Assembly (NCBI GenBank): GCA_002238925.1
Contig: MPNH01000030.1
Coordinates: 1-61,709 of the forward strand
Source: Spirochaetaceae bacterium bin103
GTDB taxonomy: Bacteria > Spirochaetota > Spirochaetia > SZUA-6 > Bin103
Direction: 5' to 3'
Length of the DNA stretch: 61,709 nucleotides
A program made the translations under genes and the position numbers. The number at the start of each line of letters is the position of its first letter. Positions within the stretch are counted from its first letter, which is position 1. The notes under the pieces are model-generated. The model did no database searches and was not told the DNA's origin. It saw nothing but the letters and a program-made list of their open reading frames with translations. Shown here piece by piece: positions 8,799 to 18,084 of the stretch.

Positions 8799-9776
8799 TC
8801 ACCACAGCGAAGTCTCGCTCATCGACTTCGCCACACGGTTGGTAATGATCAGAAAAATCAGCGAGATCAGCGCGGTAAAAACGCCGACCGCGGTGGCGTA
8901 ACTGAAGTTGGAGCCCTCACTCTCGATTCCGACGCGGTAAATGTAGGTGGAAATTACGTCCGCGGTCTCGTAGGTAAACGGGCTGTACATCAACAGAATC
9001 TTCTGAAAGTCGGTGGCCAGAATGCCGCCGACGGCGAGAATGAAGAGAATCACGATGACCGGTAGGATGGAAGGAATGGTGATGTGCCACACTTGGCGGA
9101 AGCGCCGGGCGCCGTCGATCACCGCCGATTCGTACAGCTCCGGGTTGATGTTCGCCATGGCGGCCAGGTAGATGATGGAGGAGAATCCGATCTGGGCCCA
9201 GATCCCGGAGATGACGTACAGGGGCGGGAACCAGAGCGGGCGCAGGAAAAAGGGGATGCGCTCACCGCCGAGCGCGGCGATGGCGGCGTTCACGATGCCG
9301 TCGTTGGGACTGGTGAACTCGCGCAGCAACCCGATCACCACCACCGTCGAAATGAAGTAGGGCATGTAGGAGATGGTTTGCGTGACCCGCTTGAATCCGA
9401 TGCTGCGCACCTCGTTGAGCAGCAGCGCCAGCACGATCGGCGCCGGGAATGAGAATGCGAGCGTGTATACGCCGAGCAGCAGCGTGTTGCGCACCAGGCG
9501 AAAGAAGTAGGGATCGTTGAAGAAGTCGATGTAGTGCTTGAAGCCGACCCACTTGCTGCCGAGTACGCCGAGCGCGGGGTGGAACTGCTGGAAGCCGATG
9601 ACGATGCCCCACATGGGCAGATACTTGAACAGCAACAGGTTCAGCAGTCCGGGCAGGAGCATCACGTAGAGGGCCGGATTCCTGCGTACGTACCGCCACC
9701 ACGAGCCTTTCTCGTGAACGCTCGTCCCGAGCGACTCGATGCTGGTAATGCCACGCTCTACGTTGGAAGTCGACAT
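8799..9776 (-). CDS. LplB-like sugar ABC permease
   Basis: A 325-residue inner-membrane permease, first gene of the transporter operon. It has an N-terminal cytoplasmic segment, a first membrane helix at PALYVMLLPGLLNLLLF, the MWGIVIGFQQFHP stretch typical of LplB, the docking loop ESAVIDGARRFRQVWHITIPS and an SETSLW C-terminus shared with the second LplB of this window. It forms the heterodimeric channel with the YtcP-like subunit. A TTGACA/TATAAG promoter lies 45 bases upstream. Confidence 0.9.
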   Translation of the reverse strand: MSTSNVERGITSIESLGTSVHEKGSWWRYVRRNPALYVMLLPGLLNLLLFKYLPMWGIVIGFQQFHPALGVLGSKWVGFKHYIDFFNDPYFFRLVRNTLLLGVYTLAFSFPAPIVLALLLNEVRSIGFKRVTQTISYMPYFISTVVVIGLLREFTSPNDGIVNAAIAALGGERIPFFLRPLWFPPLYVISGIWAQIGFSSIIYLAAMANINPELYESAVIDGARRFRQVWHITIPSILPVIVILFILAVGGILATDFQKILLMYSPFTYETADVISTYIYRVGIESEGSNFSYATAVGVFTALISLIFLIITNRVAKSMSETSLW

Positions 9777-9820
9777 CGTTCTTTTCCGACCTGAATTACC
9801 CGGCTCGGGAAGGACGCCAC

Positions 9821-9847
9821 CTTATATGATAGCTGCGGCGCTGTCAA
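9821..9847 (-). promoter_or_regulatory. Predicted sigma-70 promoter of the first sugar transporter operon
   Basis: Read on the minus strand, TTGACA (9842-9847) and TATAAG (9821-9826) are separated by 15 bases, slightly short but with a perfect -35 box. It stands 45 bases ahead of the LplB start, with GGAAAAG as a weak ribosome-binding site. The rest of the region between the divergent genes (9777-10018) is very GC-rich and shows no other clear signal. Confidence 0.45.
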
Positions 9848-10018
9848 TCTCGCGTCTGCGGGGCTGCGGGAGCTGCGCGGCTGCGACGCCGCCGCGTGCT
9901 GCTTCCTCGGCTCCGATGCGTCGCATTTCGCAGCACCGCGGCGAATTGCTTAGCGCGCGCCGCCGGCGCTGTTTGCCGGCGCCGCGCGGCGCTGCACCGT
10001 ATTGACCAGCCGCCCGCA

Positions 10019-10915
10019 ATGCCGTATTCCGAGAGCCGGATGATGGTTCGAGCCCGTTTCTCGATCTTCGACTCGGTTGTTTACCTGTTTCTCATCCTGC
10101 TCAGCGCGTCGTTCCTGTATCCCATTGCCAATCAGGTGGCGCTTTCGATCAGCGATGCCGACCAACTTGGCTGGCAGGGAGTGACCGTGGTGCCGGTCGG
10201 TTTCAGCACCGATGCCTACCGCGCGCTGCTGTCGAACGACGCCATCCTGCGCTATTACATCAATACGATAAAGTACGCTGCCGTAGGTACGTTCATCATG
10301 ATTTTCGCCACTTCGATGATGGCTTACCCGCTTACTTTCCGGGAACTTCGCGGTCGCAAGCTGATCATGATCCTGCTTGTCATCACGATGTTCTTTTCTG
10401 GCGGCCTGGTGCCCTACTACCTGTTGGTTCTCTCCATGGGCCTGGTCGACACCATCTGGGCTCTGGTTCTGCCCAACGCCATCCTCGCCTGGAACGTGAT
10501 CATTTTTCGCACCTTCTTCGGCACCGTGCCGACCGCGCTGCGGGAATCCGCCCACATCGACGGCGCCGGCCACTTCCTGGTGCTGTTCCGGGTGATACTG
10601 CCGCTATCGAAACCGCTGCTGGCCACGTTTGTGCTGTTTTCCCTGGTCGGCTTCTGGAACGACTATTTCTGGGCGCTCATCTTTCTCCGCGATCAGGACA
10701 AACAGCCGGTGCAACTGTTTCTGCGCCGCATCCTGGTGCTGGTCGACCTCGCCGACCTGGAGAACACCCCCGCTCTGCAAGTGTTCAACAACTTCAGCTC
10801 CCGCACCGTGAAGGCGGCCGCGCTGATCGTCACCATCACCCCGATCCTGTGCGTGTACCCGTTCCTGCAGAAATACTTTACCAAGGGGTTGCTGATCGGC
10901 TCGCTGAAGGACTGA
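10019..10915 (+). CDS. Orphan YtcP-like sugar ABC permease
   Basis: A 298-residue permease from the ATG at 10019; ATGs at 10040 and 10043 are also possible. It is strikingly similar along its length to the permease at 7907-8782: shared segments include STSMMAYPLTFR, FFSGGLVP, RESA.IDGAGHF, FLRDQDKQP.QLFLRRILVL and a YPFLQKYFTKG C-terminus. It has no adjacent LplB or binding protein and is divergent from the complete operon. Likely the product of a local duplication; it may swap into the neighbouring transporter or be a leftover. It is followed after 62 bases by the hydrolase-isomerase gene and may be co-transcribed with it. Confidence 0.85.
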   Translation: MPYSESRMMVRARFSIFDSVVYLFLILLSASFLYPIANQVALSISDADQLGWQGVTVVPVGFSTDAYRALLSNDAILRYYINTIKYAAVGTFIMIFATSMMAYPLTFRELRGRKLIMILLVITMFFSGGLVPYYLLVLSMGLVDTIWALVLPNAILAWNVIIFRTFFGTVPTALRESAHIDGAGHFLVLFRVILPLSKPLLATFVLFSLVGFWNDYFWALIFLRDQDKQPVQLFLRRILVLVDLADLENTPALQVFNNFSSRTVKAAALIVTITPILCVYPFLQKYFTKGLLIGSLKD

Positions 10916-10977
10916 GCGCCGGGCGCCCGCGCTCCACGTCCGCTTGACCGCGCTACCCTGGGCGGCTAGGTTGCGCC

Positions 10978-13880
10978 ATGGCCGCCCACTTCCCGCACCT
11001 CCTGGATCCGCGGATCCATCCCGACGACGCCCGCCGCAGCGTGCGCGTTCCGACCTGGGAGACCTTCGAGCACACCACCGGGTTCATCACGCTGCGCGAC
11101 TTGGCACAGAGCGACTGGCGCGAGGACCTGGAGCGCTACACGGAGCAATTCAAGCTCGGCCGCGTCATCTGGCCGCTGCTCAATCTGCTGCATTGCAGTC
11201 ACCTGGCGGAGGTGCTCGACGAGATTCGCCGCCGTGGCCTGTACCTGTTCGACCTGTGGAGCTATGTGCCCGGCTCGCCGCTGGAGGGAGCGTGGTCCAA
11301 CATTACGCCGCCGCCCGGCATGGTGCGCCACCTGCAGCGCACGCTCGGCGACCGCTTTCTCGGCATCGACAACGGCGAGCAGGACGGCCGCTACGTCTGG
11401 GCGACCGCCGAGCAGCAGTGCCCGCGCGCGCAGTCGCGATTCGCGCAGTACCTGAGTTTCCAGCGCCACTTTCAGAAGCTTTGCGACGAACTCGGCAACC
11501 ACATGACCGCGCTCACCTCGCTGACGCTCGGCCACTACTATCTGAAAGAGGGCAACCACGTTCTGCTCGGCGCCGAGACCGCGCAGGCGCTGCCCAACAG
11601 CCAGCTCTACTACGCGTTCATCCGCGGCGCGGGCAAGCAGTACGGCGTACACTGGTTCGGCAATGCGTCGGTGTTCAACCGTTGGGGATGGAAGGACTAC
11701 GGCGCCGAGAAACGCGACGGCCGGTACCGGTCCGGCCCCGAGGAGGGGAGCAGCCTGAGCTTGTTGAAGCGGCTGCTGTATACCCATTACCTGTACAACT
11801 GCGTCGCGATAGGCTTCGAGAGCGGGTGGCTCACGGAAGAGCCGCCCTATGCGCTCACTCCCATCGGCGACATCCAGCGCGGCGCGGTGGAGTTCGTGTC
11901 CCGCCACGGCCAGCCGGGGGTAATGCACACTCCCGCCGCGCTGTTGCTGGATTTCTACTCCGGCTGGGTGCCGCCGCGTCACCTCTATACCCCGTACGTG
12001 TACCAGGTGTGGGGCGGCATGCCGTACGAGGCGGGCGACTACCTGACCCACGGGGTGCTGTCGCTGCTGCTGCCGGGGTACGAGGACGCCAGCTACTTCC
12101 ACGACGAGCGCGGCTTCCTGAGCCCGACGCCGTTCGGGGACATGACCGACTGCCTGCTCTCGGATGCGCCGCTGTGGGTGCTGCGCCAGTACGGCCTCGT
12201 GGCGGCGGCGAGCGCGCTCGCCATGACCCGCGAGCTAACCGACAAGCTGCGCGCGTTCGTTGCCGGCGGCGGCCACTTGGTGGTGACCGCCGGCAACGCG
12301 CGCGGGCTGCTGCCCGGGCTGGCCGTGGACGGAGCGGAAGGGCGGGTCGAGGCGGGGGGCGGGGGCGGAGGGGGAGAGCGGGGGCGGGCGGGGCGGAAGT
12401 GCGGGTCGAGGCGGGCGCGGCGGTCGAATGGAGCGACGGCACGGTCGAGGCGGAGGAGCATGCGTTCGCGCTGTGCCGCACCGCCCTGCCCGCCGGCGCG
12501 AAGGTGCTGGCCAGGTGCGGCGAGCTGGCCTGCGTGGTGAAGATGGCGCACGGCAAGGGACACGTCACCGTGCTGCTGTCGCCGTTCGGGCTGCCCACGG
12601 AGGCACAGCACGCTGGGCCGATCGCCAATGCAGAGGAACAGCCGCTGGCGTGTCCGTTGGCGCTGCTGCACCACGTGCGCCGGGCGCTGGGCCTGGCATT
12701 CGCCGCCGAGCAGCTGTTCACGGTCGGCGACGGCCTCGGCTTCGTGACCTGCCGGCGGGCCGCCGGCGAGTACCTGCTCGCGCTCTACAACAATGGGCGG
12801 CGCGCGCTGCCGTGGCGCATCGCCTCCCGCTGCGGGACGATCGGTGCGGTGCGGGAACTGGAGCTGGACCGCTCGGAGCAGGGCGCGGTCGGCCAGTGGC
12901 CCAAAGGGCATGCCGGGGGCGTGGCCGGTGGCGCGGCGGGGACCGGGCCCAGCGATGCCCACACCATCGCCGGCGGCGACATCCGCCTGTTCGCGGTGTC
13001 GGTGGAGGAGCGAGGCGTGACCCTGTTGCCGGAGCCGCAGCCTCCGCCGCGCCCGCGCAACCGCCTGCTGGCCCTGCGCGGGGCCGCCGCCGTGCAGGAG
13101 GAGATCTTGCGCCGGCCCACCTTCTTCGAGCACTTCGACGGGGTGAAGATGGAGTGGCGCTACCTGCGCGACCGCGACCCGGGCCGGCTGCGGGACGAGC
13201 AGGGCTGGCTGGCGCGGCAGCAGGTGCGCGCGGTGGTGGACTTCAGCCACGACCTCAACCTGTTTCCCGGCCTCACCCTGCTCGACGCCTACCCTCCCCA
13301 CTTCACGGCCAGCGTCGCCGCGATCGACGACGTGCTGGCCAAGATGCGGCTGTGCGGCGCCCGCGACGCCGTCATCGCCGTGCACCGGAGGCCGGAGAAT
13401 CACTGGACCGACGAACGCGCCCGCGCCGAGTTCGCGCTGCGGATCGGCGAGCTGTGCCGGCGCGCCGCCGATCACGGCGTGACCCTGCACCTGCAGACCG
13501 ATCACTGGAAGCGGCTGCCCGACACCGCCGCCCTGTTCGACCTGATCGCCGAAATCGGGCAGCCCAACCTGCGCTACGCGCTGAACATCGGGCACCTGTG
13601 GCCGGGCGCCGAGCTGCCGGCCGAGATGATCGCGCTCGCCGGCGAGCTTCTCGGCGCCGTGCTGCTGTGTGCCCCGCGCGTCGACCCCGCCGGCCAGATC
13701 TACGACGCCCACCTGCCGGTCCACGGCAGCGGCATCGACCTGGCGCCCCTCGCCACGGCAGGCGACGTGCCGTTCATCTTCGACGCCATCTACCCCGACT
13801 GGGACGCCGAGTACCTGGATGCAAAGGCGCTGCGCCGCGCACTCGCCACTGAACGGGCCGGCCAAGCAGGGAACGCGTAG
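10978..13880 (+). CDS. Hydrolase-like / GATase-like / xylose-isomerase-like fusion, frameshifted
   Basis: Two overlapping frames make one protein of about 967 residues if one missing base is restored near 12355-12400, inside a purine-rich run of Gs. The first part (about residues 1-400) looks like a TIM-barrel glycoside-hydrolase-type protein, with GAETAQALPNSQLYYAF and many aromatic residues; no exact GH family is recognised. A short segment (about 415-450, ELTDKLRAFVAGGGHLVVTAG) resembles the GATase-like domain found in beta-galactosidase-type enzymes. The last 270 residues (VRAVVDFSHDLNLFPGL, LHLQTDHWKRLPD, YALNIGHLW) fit an AP-endonuclease-2/xylose-isomerase-like barrel. No signal peptide is seen, so it should act in the cytoplasm on imported sugars. 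It lies between a sugar permease and a sugar symporter. Confidence 0.65.
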
Positions 13881-13917
13881 GCGCGGACCGCCGACGGCCG
13901 ACCGCCCGCCAGCCGAC

Positions 13918-15267
13918 TCAGGCGGAGGCGGCGTCGAGCCGGGCGCGGATGGCGGCGTGGGCGGCGCGGTCGATCGGGTAGCGGGCGAGCACCAGGATGC
14001 CGGCGATGAAGAACAGCGCCGGGATGGGGCCGATCAGCAGCCGGATGCCGTGCAGGGCGAGCGGGCTCTGGGCTACGTCTGGTATGTAGCCGGTCCATTG
14101 CAGAACGGCCCCGCTTACCGCGCCGGCCAGCCCCAGCCCCAGCTTCTGCAGGAAGGTCCACATGCCGTAGAACACGCCCTCGCGGCGCTGGCCGTTCTCC
14201 AGTTCGTCGTAGTCCACCACGTCGGGGATGATCGACCACGGCATCACGTAGTTGGTGGCCAGCCCGACGCCGGCCACCGCCATCAGCACGAACAGCACGG
14301 CGGCGTCGCGGTGGGCAAACAGGTAGGCGGCCAGCAGCGCCGCCCCGAACAGCACCATGCCGGCGTTGTAGGCGGTGCGCTTGCCGATCCGCCCCGACAG
14401 CCATACCCAGCCCGGGATTGCCGCGAAGGCGGCCAGCAGCAGGGCCAGCGAGGCGAAGCTGGCCAGCTCGGGGCGCCCGTACAGGTGCTCGAAGTAGAAC
14501 GGCACCGCGCTGGTGGCCACCACGATGCCGGTCATGAACAGCGCCCACGGAAACAGCGCCAGCCGGAACGGGCGCACCTTCAGCGCCGCCTTGTAGCCGG
14601 CAAACACGTTGCCGGCCGGCGCCCGCTCGCGCGCCACCGGGCGCTCGCGCACCGAGGCAAAGGTGATCAGCACCACCACCGCCGAGATCACCCCGAACAG
14701 CGCGCCGGCCACCGTATACCCCGCTCCCGCTCCGGCGCCCGCCGCCATATCCACCACGATCGTGAACGCGCCGGCGCCGAGCAGGGTGCCGACAATCGCC
14801 CACGCCATCCGGTAGCCGTTCAGGTTGGTGCGCTCCTGGAAGCCGCGCGCCAGGTCGGGGGTGAGCGCCGCGTAGGGGATGAACACCACGGTATAGGCGG
14901 TGCTCACCAGGCAGAACGCGAACACCACCCACGCGAACAGCGCGCCCTGGCTCCAGCCCTGCCCGCCCACCTCCAGGAACACCAGCGTCATCCCGGCCAC
15001 CATTGCCAGCGAGCCGAACAGCAGGTAGGGCCGGCGCCGCCCCCAGCGCGACACGGTGCGGTCCGACAGCGTCCCCATGAGCGGGTCGGTAACCGCGTCC
15101 CAGGCGCGCCCGACCAGCAGCGCCAGCCCGGCCAGCGACGCCGCCAAGCCCAGCGTGTCGGTGACGAAGTTGAGCAGCCAGAACCCCATGATGGTGAAGA
15201 ACAGGTTGCCCCCGAGGTCCCCGACCCCATACCCCATCTTGGTCCGCAACCGAAGCGATCCAGCCAT
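13918..15267 (-). CDS. GPH-family sugar:cation symporter (MFS_2)
   Basis: A 449-residue membrane protein of about 12 helices. The N-terminus MGYGVGDLGGNLFFTIMGFW and the RAWDAVTDPLMGTLSDRT loop between helices 2 and 3 are hallmarks of the glycoside-pentoside-hexuronide family (MelB, XynP). I start at the ATG at 15267 because the frame upstream to 15339 adds residues not usual in the family. It converges on the hydrolase-isomerase fusion gene, with 37 bases between stops. Probably imports a glycoside or pentoside with Na+ or H+; the substrate is not readable. Confidence 0.85.
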   Translation of the reverse strand: MAGSLRLRTKMGYGVGDLGGNLFFTIMGFWLLNFVTDTLGLAASLAGLALLVGRAWDAVTDPLMGTLSDRTVSRWGRRRPYLLFGSLAMVAGMTLVFLEVGGQGWSQGALFAWVVFAFCLVSTAYTVVFIPYAALTPDLARGFQERTNLNGYRMAWAIVGTLLGAGAFTIVVDMAAGAGAGAGYTVAGALFGVISAVVVLITFASVRERPVARERAPAGNVFAGYKAALKVRPFRLALFPWALFMTGIVVATSAVPFYFEHLYGRPELASFASLALLLAAFAAIPGWVWLSGRIGKRTAYNAGMVLFGAALLAAYLFAHRDAAVLFVLMAVAGVGLATNYVMPWSIIPDVVDYDELENGQRREGVFYGMWTFLQKLGLGLAGAVSGAVLQWTGYIPDVAQSPLALHGIRLLIGPIPALFFIAGILVLARYPIDRAAHAAIRARLDAASA

Positions 15268-15377
15268 CACCGGCCAGTATAAGCCGACAGCCGCAACTCC
15301 GCACGCCACCGCACCACCGCAGACAACGAGAGACGCCATGACAACCGGACTCGCTGTAAGGTATCATCCTTCACCTG

Positions 15378-16280
15378 ATGTCCGCGGACACCGACATCAG
15401 GGCAGCCGCATTCTCGTGGCTCTCCGAGCAGGCTGCCCGGCATGGAGACGCCGTCCCGTGGGGGACTCTCCGAGACGGCTTCAGCTATCGCGGCGCAAGG
15501 GTGACGTTGGTCGGACCATCCGGCATCTGGAAGCCGCGCGTACTGGATCTACCCCTGTCCATAACCTCGATCCCCGACGGACGGTACGATGACTCGTTCA
15601 CCGCGGCGGGGTTTCTCTCGTATCGGTACCGTGGCAAGGATCCTCATCATCGCGACAATGTTGGGCTGCGCGAGCTGTGCCGGACTCGGACTCCGCTGAT
15701 CTACTTCCACAGGGTGGCGCACGCCCGGTACATGCCGGTGTGGCCGGTGTTTATCGTCGAGGATCGCCCACACGAACTCTGCTGCATGGTGGCGGTCGAG
15801 GCGGCTTTGAAGCTGAGTCCGTCGGAGGGACCGGCCAACGCCATGGGATCGGACTCGATCATTGGAGTCCGCCGCTATATTACCGGCGAAACCAGGCGCC
15901 GCCTCCATCAGACCGCGTTCCGCGAGCGCGTGCTCGATGCCTACTCCGGGTGCTGTTCGCTGTGCCGCCTGCGCCATCGCAACCTGCTCGATGCGGCGCA
16001 CATCGTGCCCGACGGCGAGCCCCAGGGAGACCCGATCGTCCCGAACGGGTTGTCTCTGTGCAAGATCCACCACGCCGCCTACGACAACGACCTGATCGGG
16101 ATCTCACCCGACTACACGGTGCACGTCCGCCGCGACGTACGCGACGAGACCGACGGCCCCATGCTCCGGCACGGCCTGCAGCAGTTGCATGAGTCGCGAG
16201 TCGTCCTGCCCCACCGCCGAGCCGACCGTCCCGACCGTGACCGACTCGCGTGGCGATACGACCGATTCCGCGCCGCGTGA
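15378..16280 (+). CDS. HNH restriction-type endonuclease
   Basis: A 300-residue protein. The C-terminal half (about 180-245) is an HNH nuclease: a zinc pair CCSLC, then LLDAAHIVPDGEPQGDP with the catalytic His, and NGLSLCKIHHAAYDNDLIGI completing the beta-beta-alpha-metal fold. The N-terminal half (VTLVGPSGIWKPRVLDLPLS, DPHHRDNVGLRELCRTRTPLIYFH) matches the conserved domain that precedes HNH in a widespread group of putative restriction enzymes. No methyltransferase is adjacent, so it may cut modified DNA or act alone. It is an insertion among carbohydrate genes, divergent from the GPH symporter. Confidence 0.85.
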   Translation: MSADTDIRAAAFSWLSEQAARHGDAVPWGTLRDGFSYRGARVTLVGPSGIWKPRVLDLPLSITSIPDGRYDDSFTAAGFLSYRYRGKDPHHRDNVGLRELCRTRTPLIYFHRVAHARYMPVWPVFIVEDRPHELCCMVAVEAALKLSPSEGPANAMGSDSIIGVRRYITGETRRRLHQTAFRERVLDAYSGCCSLCRLRHRNLLDAAHIVPDGEPQGDPIVPNGLSLCKIHHAAYDNDLIGISPDYTVHVRRDVRDETDGPMLRHGLQQLHESRVVLPHRRADRPDRDRLAWRYDRFRAA

Positions 16281-16310
16281 CAATTTCGGATCACGGCGGT
16301 TTGCCGCCGC

Positions 16311-17174
16311 CTACTGGCGGAGGAATTTTTGGAGTTGGGCGGGGGCTTGGACCTGGCCGACGTAGAGGTCGCCGCGGGAGTCGCTGCAGATGCCGTGCGG
16401 GCAGGCCAGGAACTCGCCCGGCGTGGTGCTCGAGCGGCCGCCTCCCCAGGTGCTGAGCCGCCGGCCGTCCATCGAGTAGACGCTGACCTCCTGGTGCACC
16501 CCGGCGACGTAGGCCACTTCGCCGGCGGGGTCGAAGTGGATGTTGTCGGGCTTGCGGATGCCGGCCCACTCGCTGAGGTAGTTGCCGTCGGTGTCGAAGA
16601 TCTGGATGCGGTCGTTGGAGCGGTCGCACACCCAAACGCGGTCGTGCCGGTCCACGCGCACGGCGTGCGACAGGTTGAACTGGCCCGGGCCGGTGCCCCA
16701 GCCGCCCCATGACAGCAGGTGCCGTCCGTCCGCCGTGTACTTGTGCACGCGGGCGTTGCCGTAGCCGTCGGAGATGAACAGGTCGCCGTTAGCGGCAACG
16801 CCGACGTCGGTGGGCAGGTTGAACGGATCGCCGTCGCGGGCGCCCTTCACACCGGGCGTGCCGATGGTCATTACCAGTTCGCCGCGCGCGTTGAACTTGT
16901 AGATGCAGTGGTGGTTGCGCTCGGTACAGAACACGTTGTCATCGCCGTCGATGAAGATGCCGTGCGCATCTTCCAGCACGCCGGCGCCCCACTCTTCCAG
17001 GAACCGCCCGTCGCGGTCGAACACCACCAGCGGATGCTCGCTACGCGAATAGACGAACACCCGGTCCCGCGAGTCGCAGGCCACCGCCGGAATCCAGCCG
17101 AAGCTCCACCCGTCGGGGAGCTGCCCCCACCCTTCCGCTACCTCGTAGCGGTAATCGCCCGTGCCGAATGCCAT
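16311..17174 (-). CDS. NHL-repeat beta-propeller protein
   Basis: A 287-residue protein made of repeated NHL blades (PAVACDSRDRVFVYSR, LPTDVGVAANGDLFISDGYG, HAVRVDRHDRVWVCDRSNDR, PHGICSDSRGDLYVGQV). The ATG at 17174 is preferred: the GGAGGAGG immediately upstream is six bases away, whereas it abuts the ATG at 17180. There is no signal peptide. It follows the TIM-barrel isomerase by 26 bases, a pairing seen in sugar-catabolic islands where the propeller may be a lactonase-like or carbohydrate-binding enzyme. Function is not established by sequence. Confidence 0.75.
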   Translation of the reverse strand: MAFGTGDYRYEVAEGWGQLPDGWSFGWIPAVACDSRDRVFVYSRSEHPLVVFDRDGRFLEEWGAGVLEDAHGIFIDGDDNVFCTERNHHCIYKFNARGELVMTIGTPGVKGARDGDPFNLPTDVGVAANGDLFISDGYGNARVHKYTADGRHLLSWGGWGTGPGQFNLSHAVRVDRHDRVWVCDRSNDRIQIFDTDGNYLSEWAGIRKPDNIHFDPAGEVAYVAGVHQEVSVYSMDGRRLSTWGGGRSSTTPGEFLACPHGICSDSRGDLYVGQVQAPAQLQKFLRQ

Positions 17175-17199
17175 GCTCATCCTCCTCCCAAGTTGCCTG

Positions 17200-18024
17200 T
17201 CAAAGCAGGCCCGTGAACCAGTCCTTGACTCGGATCTTGTCGGCCTCGCCGCCGAATCCGAGATTGAACCAGCCCTCGTAGCCCGCGTCGCGCAGCGCCG
17301 CGAACAGCGCCGCAAAGTCGATGTTGCCCTCGCCGGGAACGAGGTGCACCTCGTAGTCGCCGTTGTTGTCGTTGAGCCGCACCTGGCCGATGTTGCCGGC
17401 CCCGAAGGCGGCGAGGAATCCGTGCCAGCCGTCGGCGACCAGGTTGCCATGCGCCACGTTGAACGCCCACTTGAAGTGCGGCGAGTCGATGGCGTCGAAG
17501 AACCAGCGCGTCTCCTCGACGGTGTGCGGCAGGTAGTGCATCTCGGCGTGCTCGGGTTCGCGGTTGTGATTCTCGAAGAACACGGTGATGTCGCTCCGCT
17601 CGGCGGCCTCCAGGAGCCGCTTGATGCGGGCGATGGCCACGCCGCGCCGCGCATCGAGGTCGCCGAAGTGGTAGCCGCCGTGTCCGATGATCCAGCCGCA
17701 GCCGAGGCGCACCGCCAGGTCGAGGTTGGCGGCGAGGTAGTCGTCAACCGCGCCAGCCATGATCGGCACGTACTCGGCGTTGTTGATCGCCGACGAGGGA
17801 TGGATGCCGAGCGCCACCCCGTGCCGCTCGCACAACGCGCGCACCTGCCGCACCCGCGCGGCATCGAACGAGGCAATGTCGTTGGGCGGCACGTCGGCCT
17901 GGAAGTCGATGTAGCGAAAGCCGTGCTGCCCCGCCCAGGCGATCGACCGCTCGATCGGCTGCGTACGGGGCGCATCGAATCCGAACCGACCGGCGGTGTG
18001 GGGAGTGTGGTCGTGCCGACTCAT
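17200..18024 (-). CDS. Xylose-isomerase-like TIM-barrel sugar isomerase/epimerase
   Basis: A 274-residue AP-endonuclease-2 superfamily protein. Metal-ligand candidates sit at typical strand ends: VFFENHNREPEH (Glu), FKWAFNVAHGNL (Asn/His) and QVRLNDNNGDYEVHLVPGEGNID, the last resembling the LKD..H.G.G segment of IolE-type enzymes. It precedes the NHL gene in a two-gene minus-strand unit. A keto-sugar or inosose isomerisation or dehydration is the likely chemistry; the substrate is unknown. Confidence 0.8.
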   Translation of the reverse strand: MSRHDHTPHTAGRFGFDAPRTQPIERSIAWAGQHGFRYIDFQADVPPNDIASFDAARVRQVRALCERHGVALGIHPSSAINNAEYVPIMAGAVDDYLAANLDLAVRLGCGWIIGHGGYHFGDLDARRGVAIARIKRLLEAAERSDITVFFENHNREPEHAEMHYLPHTVEETRWFFDAIDSPHFKWAFNVAHGNLVADGWHGFLAAFGAGNIGQVRLNDNNGDYEVHLVPGEGNIDFAALFAALRDAGYEGWFNLGFGGEADKIRVKDWFTGLL

Positions 18025-18084
18025 GGCTCATTCTACCCCGCTTGCCGGTGATTGATCGCGCTACGGTAGATTGAAAGGAGAAGG

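Noticed and set aside
10916..10940. GC-rich hairpin after the orphan permease as a terminator
   Set aside because: Short stem in very GC-rich DNA without T-run; not distinguishable from background.
12340..12410. Programmed frameshifting in the fusion gene
   Set aside because: The same -1 change occurs at two other unrelated genes, always in G/C runs, so sequencing error is simpler.
12093..13865. 590-codon minus-strand frame opposite the hydrolase-isomerase fusion
   Set aside because: Repetitive low-complexity antisense of a recognisable plus-strand protein; no domain seen.
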